Source: Gracilaria gracilis (lineage: Eukaryota > Rhodophyta > Florideophyceae > Gracilariales > Gracilariaceae). Taken from it: 64,000 nt of DNA. Positions 48,371-57,434 of the stretch are shown piece after piece; the first letter of the stretch is position 1, and every line of letters starts with the position of its first letter. The notes under the pieces were generated by a model. That model did no database searches, was not told where the DNA came from, and saw only the letters and a list, made by a program, of their open reading frames with translations. A program made the position numbers and the translations under genes. The DNA lies in assembly GCA_030374805.1 (NCBI GenBank), contig JARGSG010000183.1:186001-250000 (forward strand), in the 5' to 3' direction.

Positions 48371-48618
48371 TACGGAGATATATCGTTCAATTTCCGCAAC
48401 CGAGACACATACTTTCGGTTGTGGAAGAAGATGAATATATCTCGGTAGAAGGTGTGACCAGGGAGAAGGTAGGGCGTGGAAGGTGTTGCGGGGGGGAGAG
48501 GGAACGGCTTTTATACAGCAGCACACGTGTGGTTGGAGTGGCTCGGATGAAATGTTGAAAAAATGAAATATCATCTTTGTCCAGCCGCTTGTTTCAAAAA
48601 ACCACAAAATAATTTTTT

Positions 48619-48711
48619 GGGACAGCGGACCGGGGTGTCGTGGCGCTTCATCGGTGCACCGTGCACCTCGGTGCACCGATGAAGCGCCCCGACACCCCGG
48701 TCCGCTGTCCC
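48619..48711. repeat. Palindrome with duplicated centre (module B)
   Basis: Arms GGGACAGCGGACCGGGGTGT and its complement flank a centre in which GTGCACC occurs three times, making the unit 93 bp instead of about 73. Confidence 0.88.
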
Positions 48712-48854
48712 AAGGCGCCGTGTGTGATGAAGCCGGGGCAGTGGCACACATGGCACCACCAGCGAGCCGTACGCGGTGAAATTCGCCCGCTATCAACGCG
48801 CCGTGTGTCATGAAACTGGGGTGCTGGTATATGTGGCACCGTTAACGCGCCGTT

Positions 48855-48927
48855 GACAGCGGATCGGGGTGTCGTGGCGCTACATCGGTGCACCGATGAA
48901 GCGCCACGACACCCCGGTCCGCTGTCC
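48855..48927. repeat. Best-preserved 73-bp palindrome (module B)
   Basis: Left arm GACAGCGGATCGGGGTGTCG, centre ATCGGTGCACCGAT, right arm ending CCCCGGTCCGCTGTC. Only about two arm mismatches, so it can form a long hairpin or cruciform. Confidence 0.9.
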
Positions 48928-49228
48928 TAGAGTGAAATTATTGCGCCACAAATTTTATTTATTTCTTTATTGCTCAAACATTGTTGTACAAGTGTACTAT
49001 AGATGTTAGTAGCCTCATGTAGATTTGTAAACGTCCCGCGAGTACGCTATAAAATTTTTAAAGAGGAACAGTGAAACTAAATTTAAACTAATATTGAGCG
49101 GACGCGCATCCGTGGTGAAGTAGACGGAAAGGAACGAAAGTGAAAGTCTAAACTAGCTAAACGATCTCGCGAGCGTTCTCGACGGTCGTAAACAACCTTT
49201 TCCATTCTATCAGCCGCGTGTAACCGCG
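48928..49228 (+). promoter_or_regulatory. Conserved 5' flank of the rightward gene (module B)
   Basis: Matches 8870-9144, including TAATATTGAGCGGAC (49089) and CGGTCGTAAACAACCTTTT (49182) directly before the start codon. TATA and initiator positions cannot be fixed from sequence alone. Confidence 0.5.
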
Positions 49229-49426
49229 ATGCCGCCTCGCAAGCATAAAAGGGGACGGAATTCAAGACGACCGAACCCAAGTGCAGGGGTGTTAGAAACG
49301 CCGCCCCTAACACGAGGGAGAGGGAGGGCAGAAGGCACTACGCTGCGTATGCCACCAGCCTGAGGAATGAAAAAGACGGTTTCGCCCGCTGCTACGTTGG
49401 TAGTGAAAGGCGGCGATGCGGTGCAT
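49229..49426 (+). pseudogene. Module B rightward gene, 5' part, split by a retroelement
   Basis: ATG 49229 starts MPPRKHKRGRNS and runs 44 codons with basic, Arg/Gly-rich sequence (LTRGRGRAEGTT) to TGA 49361. The same frame then continues coding-like (PAATLVVKGGDAVH) to the insertion point. It matches the module A gene at 9145. The young gypsy element starts at 49427; beyond it the gene resumes in the same frame at 60941. Confidence 0.6.
49422..49426. repeat. Target-site duplication TGCAT, left
   Basis: TGCAT precedes the LTR start and recurs at 60936-60940 after the 3' LTR. Confidence 0.9.
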
Positions 49427-49598
49427 TGTAGTACAATGAGACCTCAATGGGTTGGTGCCACGTGGGTCTACTGGTGCGCCTTGCTGGCTGCACTGTACCC
49501 AATTGGTATCCTGTATTTTATAATTTCTAATTTCTAATTTATAGTCTAGGATAGTTTAGCATTGCTGGCCCATGACAGTAGGTCATGGGCACAGCCGA

Positions 49599-49606
49599 TG
49601 ACGTCA
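49599..49606. promoter_or_regulatory. CRE-like TGACGTCA box in the LTR
   Basis: Perfect palindromic TGACGTCA, the core site for bZIP (CREB/ATF-type) factors. It is identical in the 3' LTR (60600-60607) and in the old 5' LTR, about 40 bp upstream of the TATA-like stretch. Confidence 0.5.
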
Positions 49607-49640
49607 TGCCCGCATGGGAGATCGGCGTCGGTGCACCTTG

Positions 49641-49648
49641 TATATATT
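49641..49648 (+). promoter_or_regulatory. TATA-like box of the LTR promoter
   Basis: TATATATT flanked on each side by the palindrome GGTGCACC. The same arrangement is in the 3' LTR. Confidence 0.45.
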
Positions 49649-49937
49649 GTGGTGCACCTCGCCTTCCCCCCCGGGTATTGTAAAGTCAGGCACCACTAGG
49701 GCAGTAACTATACCATCTTGGTCACTTGCTACTCTATTACTATTCAGGTTTTACCGCGCGTCGACGTCTACTACCGTACACCTACACGGTCTAGACTAGT
49801 TGCCACGCCGTTTGCCCCTGCGGGTTTCAGGTGCCCTACTACCATATTGGTTGTGTGTTTTTCCCCTTTAGGTTGAGCCCTCGCGCGCTCCCTCTACCAG
49901 GCGGACCCCACACCTTATCGGTATTTGTACGACATTT

Positions 49938-49950
49938 TGGTCTCCCGACC
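49938..49950 (+). promoter_or_regulatory. Primer-binding-site-like stretch
   Basis: TGGTCTCCCGACC lies 3 bp after the 5' LTR and starts with TGG, as expected for pairing with a tRNA 3' CCA. I could not assign the tRNA. The old copy has the same TCTCCCGACC stretch in the same place. Confidence 0.5.
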
Positions 49951-50081
49951 TAGAAGTTTCTTGGTTTTTGTCGTACCTTTACTGGTGAACAGAAGACATT
50001 CGAAAGGATTCTGGAAGTTCACACACCTATTTGGTTTCGTAGGAATACTCGCGAAGCAATTGGATACCACTATTGGTCACT

Positions 50082-52244
50082 ATGGAAAGACCTAAAAGGA
50101 TTACTCGTGGCTCTAGCGCGCCACCTAGCCACAAGGGTTCTGCTGCGGCTTCGGCCGCTAAACCCATTCTGGATAATCCCGAGGAGTTGCTTCGGCAACC
50201 TCGGGCCGGACCCTCAAAGGATACGGGCACTCAGCCACTGTTGGCTCCTGAACCTAACAAGGATTTGCCGACAACGGTTGAGGACCTTTGGCCCCAATTG
50301 GAAGATCGAGCGAAAGCTCTTTTTACCGCTACGGTTAATGAAGCTATGACCTCAATGGACATGGACGCCGTTACCCGCTTGGTGGTTGATCGAGCCGTGC
50401 ACGAGCTCTCTCAACGCATACCTAAATTGGTTGAAACATACCTCTTAACGGGTGCCCGGGAGCATATCTACCGAGTGGTTCAAGACCTTTGGGTTTCTGA
50501 AGGAATGGCGGAAGCCAAAACCCCTGGGGTGAATGTGGTTACTCGCATACCACAAGGGATCCCTGCTGGTTCTTCCGCACCAATCAAGCCAACTCCGGCC
50601 GATAGTGCGTACCTACAAGGTTTAAGGCAAGGTCAAGAGGGCCATATAGAGATGAGCCCTCGAGACGTGTACTTGCCACCCATTGGAGGTAACGTTCGAA
50701 AGGACACCAAGGCTGGTGGACCTGAGGACGATTTGTCTGACCCAGATGAGGGGCGACGAAGAAGAAACCGCAAGGGTAAAGAAAGGAGGAGGAAAAAGGG
50801 AAAGAATCGCGGCTACGACTCTGACCCCGATTCCTCGAGCTCCGATACCGATACTGGTTCATCGTCGGATGATGACCGTAAAGGTAGACGCAAGAAGAAA
50901 GCGAACAGGTTGGCGAAGAAGTCGTCAAAGAGAAACCGTAAAGGTAAGAAGAAACGGTACGAGTCGTCCGACTCGGATTCGGACACCGATACAACCCTAG
51001 AGGTGCGTCAGCCGCTGAACGATATGTTCACCAAAGCGGTTGATTATAGGTCATATCGGTTGAGAAACCGATCCTCTGCTTACACCCAAGAGGTTGCGCA
51101 GAAGATCACCAAGCACCATAAGAAGCTCAGCTTCCAGATGGGTGATACTACCTTCACAGGTGATGATCCCATTGCGGTAATTGAGTTTCTACAGAAGTTC
51201 AAGATTGCATGCGACCAAAATGGTTTTTCCGAAGGCGCTGCCATGTGGTTATTCCAGTTTTACCTTAAAGGTCAAGCTTACCACTTGCTGCAAGGCAGGC
51301 TCCGTGGAAATACCCTGGCGGTTGATGAAGACGGGACAGAGATGTTAGAGACGTACCCAGAAGTGGTTAATTTCATGTTGGAAACTTACGCTACCGATGA
51401 GGTTATCCAGGAAGGTTACGCTGAGGTGCAGGCATATCGCCAACGCTCTAGCCAAACCGAAATGGAATTCTCGTTGGGCCTTTGGAATCTGGCCACCCGA
51501 TGCGGTAATGTCTTTACCACTAGTAGGTTGAAGTCGCTCTTTGCCGACAATGTCGACAAAGCGATCCGGTCGCAGGTACGCAATTACCTGGCGAACAACC
51601 GTAAGGTGGACTATAATGGGCTTGCCCGTTATGCCCAGGGACTAGGCGACACTCTCCGTCACGGAAAGAAGCCGTCGGCGTCCCATACCTCAAAGGATAA
51701 ACCGAAACGGTCAGTATTGGAGCTAGAAGAAAGCACTACCTCAGAGGGAGATTCGCTCATTCGCGTACCAACAGGAATGGCAGTTCATCTCGTGACTGCG
51801 CCGCAGGCTCAGTCACGAGCCACCTCCATTGGTAATTGGTCGTCGACAGTACCACCAGATTCGGTAAGGTCGCCACCAAGTGCGGCGAGCACTCAACAAA
51901 CCTCAACGGGTGGTTCGCAAGCATCTTCATATGCTACAGCACCAACCAATCCGGTTACCCGACCTACCTCTATGGCAATGCGTGATCCCCAGACAGGTGG
52001 ATTGGTTTGCTGGCTCTGTTTGTCGCCAGACCATCTGGCGAACAGATGTGACAAAATACCCCCAGGGGTGCGCGAACATCTGATCAGTGCCAGGCAGCAA
52101 AACCACCGTAACCTATATGGATCTGGAAAGAGGGTACAAGCTCAACCATCACCATCTCAGGTTCATCTCGTCAAGGAAACACCAATCTTGGAGAAGAACA
52201 GTCTCGCTCCGGAGGAGCAGGAAAACACCGAACGGTTAGCGTAG
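50082..52244 (+). CDS. gag: Gag polyprotein
   Basis: 720 codons from ATG 50082 (MERPKRITRGSS). The frame has an N-terminal region, then an acidic/Ser and Lys/Arg-rich linker (about residues 240-305), then a capsid-like helical core (about 310-520). A single CCHC zinc knuckle CWLCLSPDHLANRC follows (about residues 643-656; C-x2-C-x4-H-x4-C complete). Gag assembles the cytoplasmic particle and packages element RNA. It ends with UAG at 52242. The next ORF is in the -1 frame, open from 52112, so the two overlap by about 130 nt. The start is chosen as the first ATG; the frame also runs a few codons upstream to a TTG. Confidence 0.88.
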   Translation: MERPKRITRGSSAPPSHKGSAAASAAKPILDNPEELLRQPRAGPSKDTGTQPLLAPEPNKDLPTTVEDLWPQLEDRAKALFTATVNEAMTSMDMDAVTRLVVDRAVHELSQRIPKLVETYLLTGAREHIYRVVQDLWVSEGMAEAKTPGVNVVTRIPQGIPAGSSAPIKPTPADSAYLQGLRQGQEGHIEMSPRDVYLPPIGGNVRKDTKAGGPEDDLSDPDEGRRRRNRKGKERRRKKGKNRGYDSDPDSSSSDTDTGSSSDDDRKGRRKKKANRLAKKSSKRNRKGKKKRYESSDSDSDTDTTLEVRQPLNDMFTKAVDYRSYRLRNRSSAYTQEVAQKITKHHKKLSFQMGDTTFTGDDPIAVIEFLQKFKIACDQNGFSEGAAMWLFQFYLKGQAYHLLQGRLRGNTLAVDEDGTEMLETYPEVVNFMLETYATDEVIQEGYAEVQAYRQRSSQTEMEFSLGLWNLATRCGNVFTTSRLKSLFADNVDKAIRSQVRNYLANNRKVDYNGLARYAQGLGDTLRHGKKPSASHTSKDKPKRSVLELEESTTSEGDSLIRVPTGMAVHLVTAPQAQSRATSIGNWSSTVPPDSVRSPPSAASTQQTSTGGSQASSYATAPTNPVTRPTSMAMRDPQTGGLVCWLCLSPDHLANRCDKIPPGVREHLISARQQNHRNLYGSGKRVQAQPSPSQVHLVKETPILEKNSLAPEEQENTERLA

Positions 52245-52264
52245 GGGCCACCCCTAACCGTGAA

Positions 52265-53335
52265 TTGGAAGGCCCGTCGATACCGGAACGGGAAACCTTA
52301 ATGGTGGAAAAAGAAGAATCAGATGTACCCAATGTGGTGTGTCTAATGAAGTACAATAACTATAAAGTTAATGCTTCAGTAAGCTTTCTCAATTACCTAC
52401 AGGTCCCCGTTGCGTGTGTACTCGATACCGGCGCCGGTCCAAATGTCCTAAACGCTCGCGTCATACCCGATGCGGTCTTGCGGAACATTCGGCCTGCCCC
52501 GACTATCAACCCGCTGGTGGACGCTAATGAGCGCCCACTGCACCTTAGAGGAATGTTAACCACTGTGGTACAACTTGGAACCTTGAAGGTGAAGCTCAAT
52601 TTCTTTGTGGTGGATCGTTTGGCGACAGACTGTATCCTCGGGACCAACTTTATTGACAAACATGTCAAGGCAATTTTGCCAGGGTCCCGAACGGTCGCTC
52701 TCCGTCAAGGTGGTCGTATTGCCATACTGGGTAATACGCAGACCAAAAATGGTTGGCGTCAGAAGCCGAGGTCCAATATCCCCACCGAAACGGTTTCAAA
52801 CAAGATACGGCTCACCAGATTGGTTTCAATTCCGGCTATGACCCAAATGGTAGTGAATGTCTCATGCGCAGTTCCAGGATTGGTAATGCTACAGAACCAT
52901 CCTAGGTTGGCAGAAAGACATCTCGCCTTGATGGCAAACGGGATTATCGACAACATCCCTAACCAAGCCTTCAAGGTGTACTTGAGTAACTTTAGCAATC
53001 ACATTGTTAAGTTACCCAAGAATACCACTATTGGAATCGCACTGCCTGCACCACAAGGGGTTTTCACGGTCTCACCTAATGTGTTGGGCGAGGTCGCCAC
53101 CTCCAAGGAAGGGGGAGGAACAGATGCGCCATACCCTGCATATGCGCCCCCGTTATCGACAAACACCAAAATGGAACAGAAGATCGCCAATACCTTTAAG
53201 GTTAGGGATCAGGAAAAGACTATGGAACTGGACCCAGTGCGGAATTGGAGAGAGGAAGTCCAGATCGGTGCGGAGAACCAGGCTCTCCGAGACCGGATCC
53301 TCAGTCTCTTAGAAGAATTTGAACCCATGTGGTAG
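52265..53335 (+). CDS. Aspartic protease region of pol
   Basis: An open frame of 356 codons with the retroviral-type protease signature CVLDTGAGPNVL at about 52412-52450. It is followed by a flap and second half (DCILGTNFID, the ILG motif of aspartic proteases). It lies in the -1 frame relative to gag. It has no ATG near the frame's beginning; the first ATG is near 52302. It ends at UAG 53333-53335, after which pol continues in the same frame. The protease would cleave Gag-Pol during particle maturation. Confidence 0.85.
   Translation: MEGPSIPERETLMVEKEESDVPNVVCLMKYNNYKVNASVSFLNYLQVPVACVLDTGAGPNVLNARVIPDAVLRNIRPAPTINPLVDANERPLHLRGMLTTVVQLGTLKVKLNFFVVDRLATDCILGTNFIDKHVKAILPGSRTVALRQGGRIAILGNTQTKNGWRQKPRSNIPTETVSNKIRLTRLVSIPAMTQMVVNVSCAVPGLVMLQNHPRLAERHLALMANGIIDNIPNQAFKVYLSNFSNHIVKLPKNTTIGIALPAPQGVFTVSPNVLGEVATSKEGGGTDAPYPAYAPPLSTNTKMEQKIANTFKVRDQEKTMELDPVRNWREEVQIGAENQALRDRILSLLEEFEPMW
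53333..53335 (+). promoter_or_regulatory. Candidate readthrough UAG between protease and pol
   Basis: Single UAG (context AUG UGG UAG GGC CGG) separating two long frames in the same register. Pol has no ATG for its first 12 codons beyond it. Confidence 0.45.
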
Positions 53336-56300
53336 GGCCGGTTGGGCCAAATTGAGGCTACAGAGCACCGTATTGATATGGTGCCTGGCTGGAAACCCAT
53401 TTACCAGCAGCCTTACCGTGCAGGTCCAAAAGCCCGGGAGGTTGAGCTCAATGAGGTCGAGAGAATGCTCCGTGAAGGTGTCATAGAACCAGCAAATGCG
53501 GACTGGGCCAGCCCTGTGGTTCTCGTCACAAAGAAGAATGATACCCGTATGCGGTTCTGTGTGGAGTACAGAAGACTGAATAGTATGACCATTAGGGATT
53601 CGTACCCAATACCTAGAATGGACGAGTGTATAGATTCGTTGGGCAACGCCAAGATCTTTACTACGCTCGATGCCAATTGTGGTTATTGGCAGGTACCTAT
53701 CAGGGAAGAAGACAAGGACAAAACTACGTTTACTTGCCACGCTGGGTTATTCCGCTTTACGCGTATGCCCTTTGGGTTGCGAAATGCCCCGGCTACCTTT
53801 CAGAGGGCGTTAGATATAATCCTTTCGAAGGTGAAGTGGAGAACCGCTCTGGTATACATCGACGATGTAATCATATATTCCAGAACGGTAGAGGAACATT
53901 TCCACCATGTTAGGGAAGTTTTGAACCTTTTGGGGGAATCTGGAGTAACCTTGAAGCTCCGCAAGTGCGAATTCTTCACCAAAGAGGTAGAATACCTTGG
54001 TCATATCATCAGCCCTGGGAGGTTAGAAGTGACGCCGCGGAATATCCGGGCCGTGCAGGAGGCGAAGCCACCCACGTCCCAGACGGAAATCCGATCCTTT
54101 ATAGGTTTGTGCAATGTGTACCGCCGGTTTATCAAGGGATTTGCCAAGATAGCGGCTCCCCTCAACAGGAAGCTGCTGAAAGGTCAACCTACAAGGTTTG
54201 AATGTCTTACCAATGAGGAAATGGATGCGTTCGAGGCGCTGAAACATGCGCTCTTGACACCTCCCATCTTGGCATTACCCAAAGCTGGTTTACGATACAC
54301 GTTGGATACTGACGCTTCGGACGCCCAAATTGGTTGTTGTCTTATGCAGGAGCAAGACAACGGCGACAAACTACCTATAGGGTACTGGAGCCGTGCTTTG
54401 CACGCTGCAGAAAAGAACTACACAACAACCGAAAAGGAATGTCTGGCAGTAGTCTGGAGCATGTTGATGCTCCGTCCCTACCTATATGGTGAAAGGTTCA
54501 CGCTTCGAACCGACCATGATGCCCTACAGTGGATACTGGGTCTGGCCGACGCATCAGGCAGACTTGCCCGATGGCGGTTACGACTTTCAGAGTTCGAGTA
54601 TGACGTACAGTACCGTCCAGGTATCAAGCACAATGTCGCAGACGCGATGTCTCGCATTACCACAGATGGTTTGGACACCGAGCCGGTAGAGGATGATATC
54701 CCATGCTTTACCATCTCTACCGACCCTGATGGTGATACCTTAGAAGGTTACTGGACTCTACCCGAAGAGGATACGTGGTTTAGTGATGCCATCGCTCGGG
54801 AAATACTCGCCCTCGAGGAAACAGACGTCATGCCAATTACCCGCGAGGAATTCCTGAGAGAGCAAGCAAACGATGTTTATTGCCGCTCTCTCATGGACCA
54901 AGTAGGTATGAAAGACTCGAACTTTGACGTCGACCGAAATGGTTTCCTGGTGAGGCGAGCTCCTATTGATGGTTCCCTACAGAAGGTAGTGCCCAAGGTG
55001 CTGCGCCCTCGGGTGCTGTACCTAGCCCACTACCCAAGGCTATCAGGACACCCTGGAGGTACGAGAATGTACTACACCTTGAGGCAAGGGTACTACTGGC
55101 CTCATATGGCTAATGATATATATACCTTTGTAGGTCAATGTGAATCTTGCGTACGTACCCGTGGAGGTCTCCGGAAGCACAGGAAATACTTGAAGTTATT
55201 CCCTGCAGCGGGTCCTCTCGAGTTCGTCGCAATAGACCTTCTGGGTCCATTACCAAAAACCACAAGGGGATATCAGTACATCATCGTAATCACCGACAGG
55301 TTCTCGAAGCTCACGCGAGCGATACCCTTGAAGGACACGAAATCGACGACCCTCGCGGTGGCGTTCTTGAACAATTGGATCTACCCGTATGGTGCACCGC
55401 TTTATCTACTTACCGACAATGGTTCGAACTTAGCTTCGAAGTTCTTTGAAGCTGTTTGTAACCTCTTGGGTATTAAGCACTACTTCACTACTGCCTACCA
55501 TCCGCAAACGAATGGGCAAGTGGAGCGCTTTAACCGAACACTGGTATCTAGGCTGCGACATTATACGGAAGAACACCAAACTGGTTGGGACGAGCTCGTG
55601 CAGCCCTTGACATATGCATATAACCTTCAGGTTCATCGAGCGACGCAAACTACGCCGTTCGATCTAATACTGTCAAGACACCCACCAGGTATTGTTGTTG
55701 AAGGGGACCCATTAGGACAAGAAGCCGTCGGAGCGCTCACACCGTCACAGGTCAAACGGAATACCCTTTTGAGGTTGAGACGTGCTCTCAAGTATGCTGA
55801 GAGCAAGCTCACAGCATCCCAGAAGAGGTACAAGGAGGACTACGACCGTAAGGTAACCCAAGTGGTAACGGCTACGCCGGGTCAATATGTCTTTATTGAC
55901 CACCCTCCGAAAGGAGCTAAACCACGACCGGGTGATGAAGCTGATGATGAAGCTATTGATAGAGATATCAATTCTAAGCTTCTTCCGAAATCATCGGGAC
56001 CTTTCAAGGTAGTTCGGTCGACCGACCACACGGTAACGGTGAACCAAGATGGTGTAGAGAATACAATCTCTATTGACCGAATCACGGTTGCACCTCAGAC
56101 GGTTCAGTCCAGGAAGGAACGCGGAGAATCCGCGCGTGACCCACAAGCGGTTGCCCTGAGGACTCAGCCCCGGGAAGACGGGACACCCATCGAGGTTAAT
56201 GATGACGCACAGGGTGACGACCCAGACTACGTACCACCTGCGGGGATTACGGTTGCTCCTTCAGAGGAAACACCTACCCCTAGTGGTACCGATGCTCATC

Positions 56301-56521
56301 TAAACCAAAGTGGTGAAACGATACCAGCCCAGGTCTCTAATGAGTTCCCAGTGGAACGCCTTGTAGGTCACCGCCGTACCCAAGAAGGTCTGAAGTACAC
56401 AGTACGCTGGTATGGCTGGGGGGCTGACGGTGATACCGCCGAGCCGCCCTCAGTCATACCACACCATTTCAGGGTAAGCTACTGGAACCGCAAGGGAGAG
56501 GACATGCCGAATGATGGGTAA
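53336..56521 (+). CDS. pol: Pol: reverse transcriptase, RNase H, integrase, chromodomain-like end
   Basis: Counting from the TTG at 53342, RT has catalytic Asp at LDANCGYW (residue 110) and YIDD (174-175), with MPFGLRNAPATFQ between. RNase H follows with LDTDASDAQIG and the TEKECLAVVW block. The integrase has an H-H-C-C domain (HYPRLSGHPGG...CESCV) and the DDE core: AIDLLG, LLTDNGS and HPQTNGQVERFNR. A C-terminal chromodomain-like region reads VERLVGHRRTQEGLKYTVRW followed by PHHFRVSYW, the feature of chromoviruses that can direct integration to marked chromatin. About 1,060 residues with no internal stop. Ends TAA 56519. Likely made as a Gag-Pol or Pro-Pol fusion by recoding. Confidence 0.9.
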   Translation, partial: GRLGQIEATEHRIDMVPGWKPIYQQPYRAGPKAREVELNEVERMLREGVIEPANADWASPVVLVTKKNDTRMRFCVEYRRLNSMTIRDSYPIPRMDECIDSLGNAKIFTTLDANCGYWQVPIREEDKDKTTFTCHAGLFRFTRMPFGLRNAPATFQRALDIILSKVKWRTALVYIDDVIIYSRTVEEHFHHVREVLNLLGESGVTLKLRKCEFFTKEVEYLGHIISPGRLEVTPRNIRAVQEAKPPTSQTEIRSFIGLCNVYRRFIKGFAKIAAPLNRKLLKGQPTRFECLTNEEMDAFEALKHALLTPPILALPKAGLRYTLDTDASDAQIGCCLMQEQDNGDKLPIGYWSRALHAAEKNYTTTEKECLAVVWSMLMLRPYLYGERFTLRTDHDALQWILGLADASGRLARWRLRLSEFEYDVQYRPGIKHNVADAMSRITTDGLDTEPVEDDIPCFTISTDPDGDTLEGYWTLPEEDTWFSDAIAREILALEETDVMPITREEFLREQANDVYCRSLMDQVGMKDSNFDVDRNGFLVRRAPIDGSLQKVVPKVLRPRVLYLAHYPRLSGHPGGTRMYYTLRQGYYWPHMANDIYTFVGQCESCVRTRGGLRKHRKYLKLFPAAGPLEFVAIDLLGPLPKTTRGYQYIIVITDRFSKLTRAIPLKDTKSTTLAVAFLNNWIYPYGAPLYLLTDNGSNLASKFFEAVCNLLGIKHYFTTAYHPQTNGQVERFNRTLVSRLRHYTEEHQTGWDELVQPLTYAYNLQVHRATQTTPFDLILSRHPPGIVVEGDPLGQEAVGALTPSQVKRNTLLRLRRALKYAESKLTASQKRYKEDYDRKVTQVVTATPGQYVFIDHPPKGAKPRPGDEADDEAIDRDINSKLLPKSSGPFKVVRSTDHTVTVNQDGVENTISIDRITVAPQTVQSRKERGESARDPQAVALRTQPREDGTPIEVNDDAQGDDPDYVPPAGITVAPSEETPTPSGTDAHLNQSGETIPAQVSNEFPVERLVGHRRTQEGLKYTVRWYGWGADGDTAEPPSVIPHHFRVSYWNRKGEDMPNDG

Positions 56522-57434
56522 ACCTTAGAGGTAATGCAGTCCCCCAAGGAAGGGGGAAAAGCACATTGTAATGGGGAGTACCAAAGTCGGTTCGGACACT
56601 CACCGGGAAGGTACAACCAGAAGGAAGCATTCCATGAGGGTACGTCCAAGGAGCGGTAGCGCTAAAGACGGACGCACCGTTGTACGCGCGCCGTTACACA
56701 CGCGCCATGCACGTGCGCGGCACGCGCGCGAACCCGCACGGTGGAAACATTCAAAAAATTGTATCTTTTTATTTGACGAGGCATACGCGCGCTTCTCGTG
56801 GCGCGCCGTGCGGAGTAACCGATTCGGTTTACACTATTGTGTGTAGGGAGCGAGCAACGGCATGGTCAAAAAATCTAAGTATTTTGACCGTGCCGCGCTC
56901 CCGAATCGGCCATTCCCAGCCTCTGAAACCCCTTGGTTCTCGAGATACAGACCAAAAGGGTTTTCTGCGTTTTCACTACCATATGGAGGGGTAATTTTCC
57001 GGTCAAATATTTTGATTCGCCTTGCAAGTAACCTCCAGGGTGAAACACCGCACGTGCGCCCATGCATGGTGAGAGGCCATGCAGACCAATCCAGGTACAT
57101 TGCTGGCCACCGCGCGCAAGCGCGTGGCACGTCACCTCACCTCACGGGGAGGCAAAACCGCTCGCTGCCCCGCGCGGAGGCGAAGCGTCGTACCATCATG
57201 GTGAATCCATACTACGAGCACGCAAATGTGGCTCCAGATGGAACCAATTTACCTACAAGGAACTACGCTTCACCCACCGTGGTACGCTGGTCTAAGGAAG
57301 GGGGAGGGGAGTTATTTTCGCGTTTCCGCCTCGCAATGCCCCTCGATGGAAATTGGAACCTAACATGGAAACACATAACTTTTAACTTTACTGAAAGAGC
57401 AATACCAACAGGGATGCAGAAGTGGTTACGACAA
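56522..57434. other. Spacer between pol and the antisense ORF
   Basis: About 900 bp without a convincing gene. It includes an alternating CG-rich stretch (CACGCGCGCCG type, about 56680-56740). A matching spacer exists in the old element (25150-26050). Confidence 0.5.

Larger units (their letters stand above)
49427..49934 (+). repeat. 5' LTR of the young element
   Basis: Begins TGTAGTAC and ends GTACGACA, an 8-bp inverted repeat with one mismatch. Contains a CRE-like box, a TATA-like box and the hairpin GCCCATGAC/GTCATGGGC (49568-49590). Confidence 0.93.

Noticed and set aside
338..53335. UAG as a reassigned sense codon (in-frame UAG in the zinc-finger relic, 32670, 41407, 41716, 45274, 53333)
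   Set aside because: Equally coding-like frames are also cut by TAA (12083, 12623) and TGA (9178, 12384, 44989, 45118), and several genes end properly at UAG. Ordinary decay plus one possible readthrough explains it.
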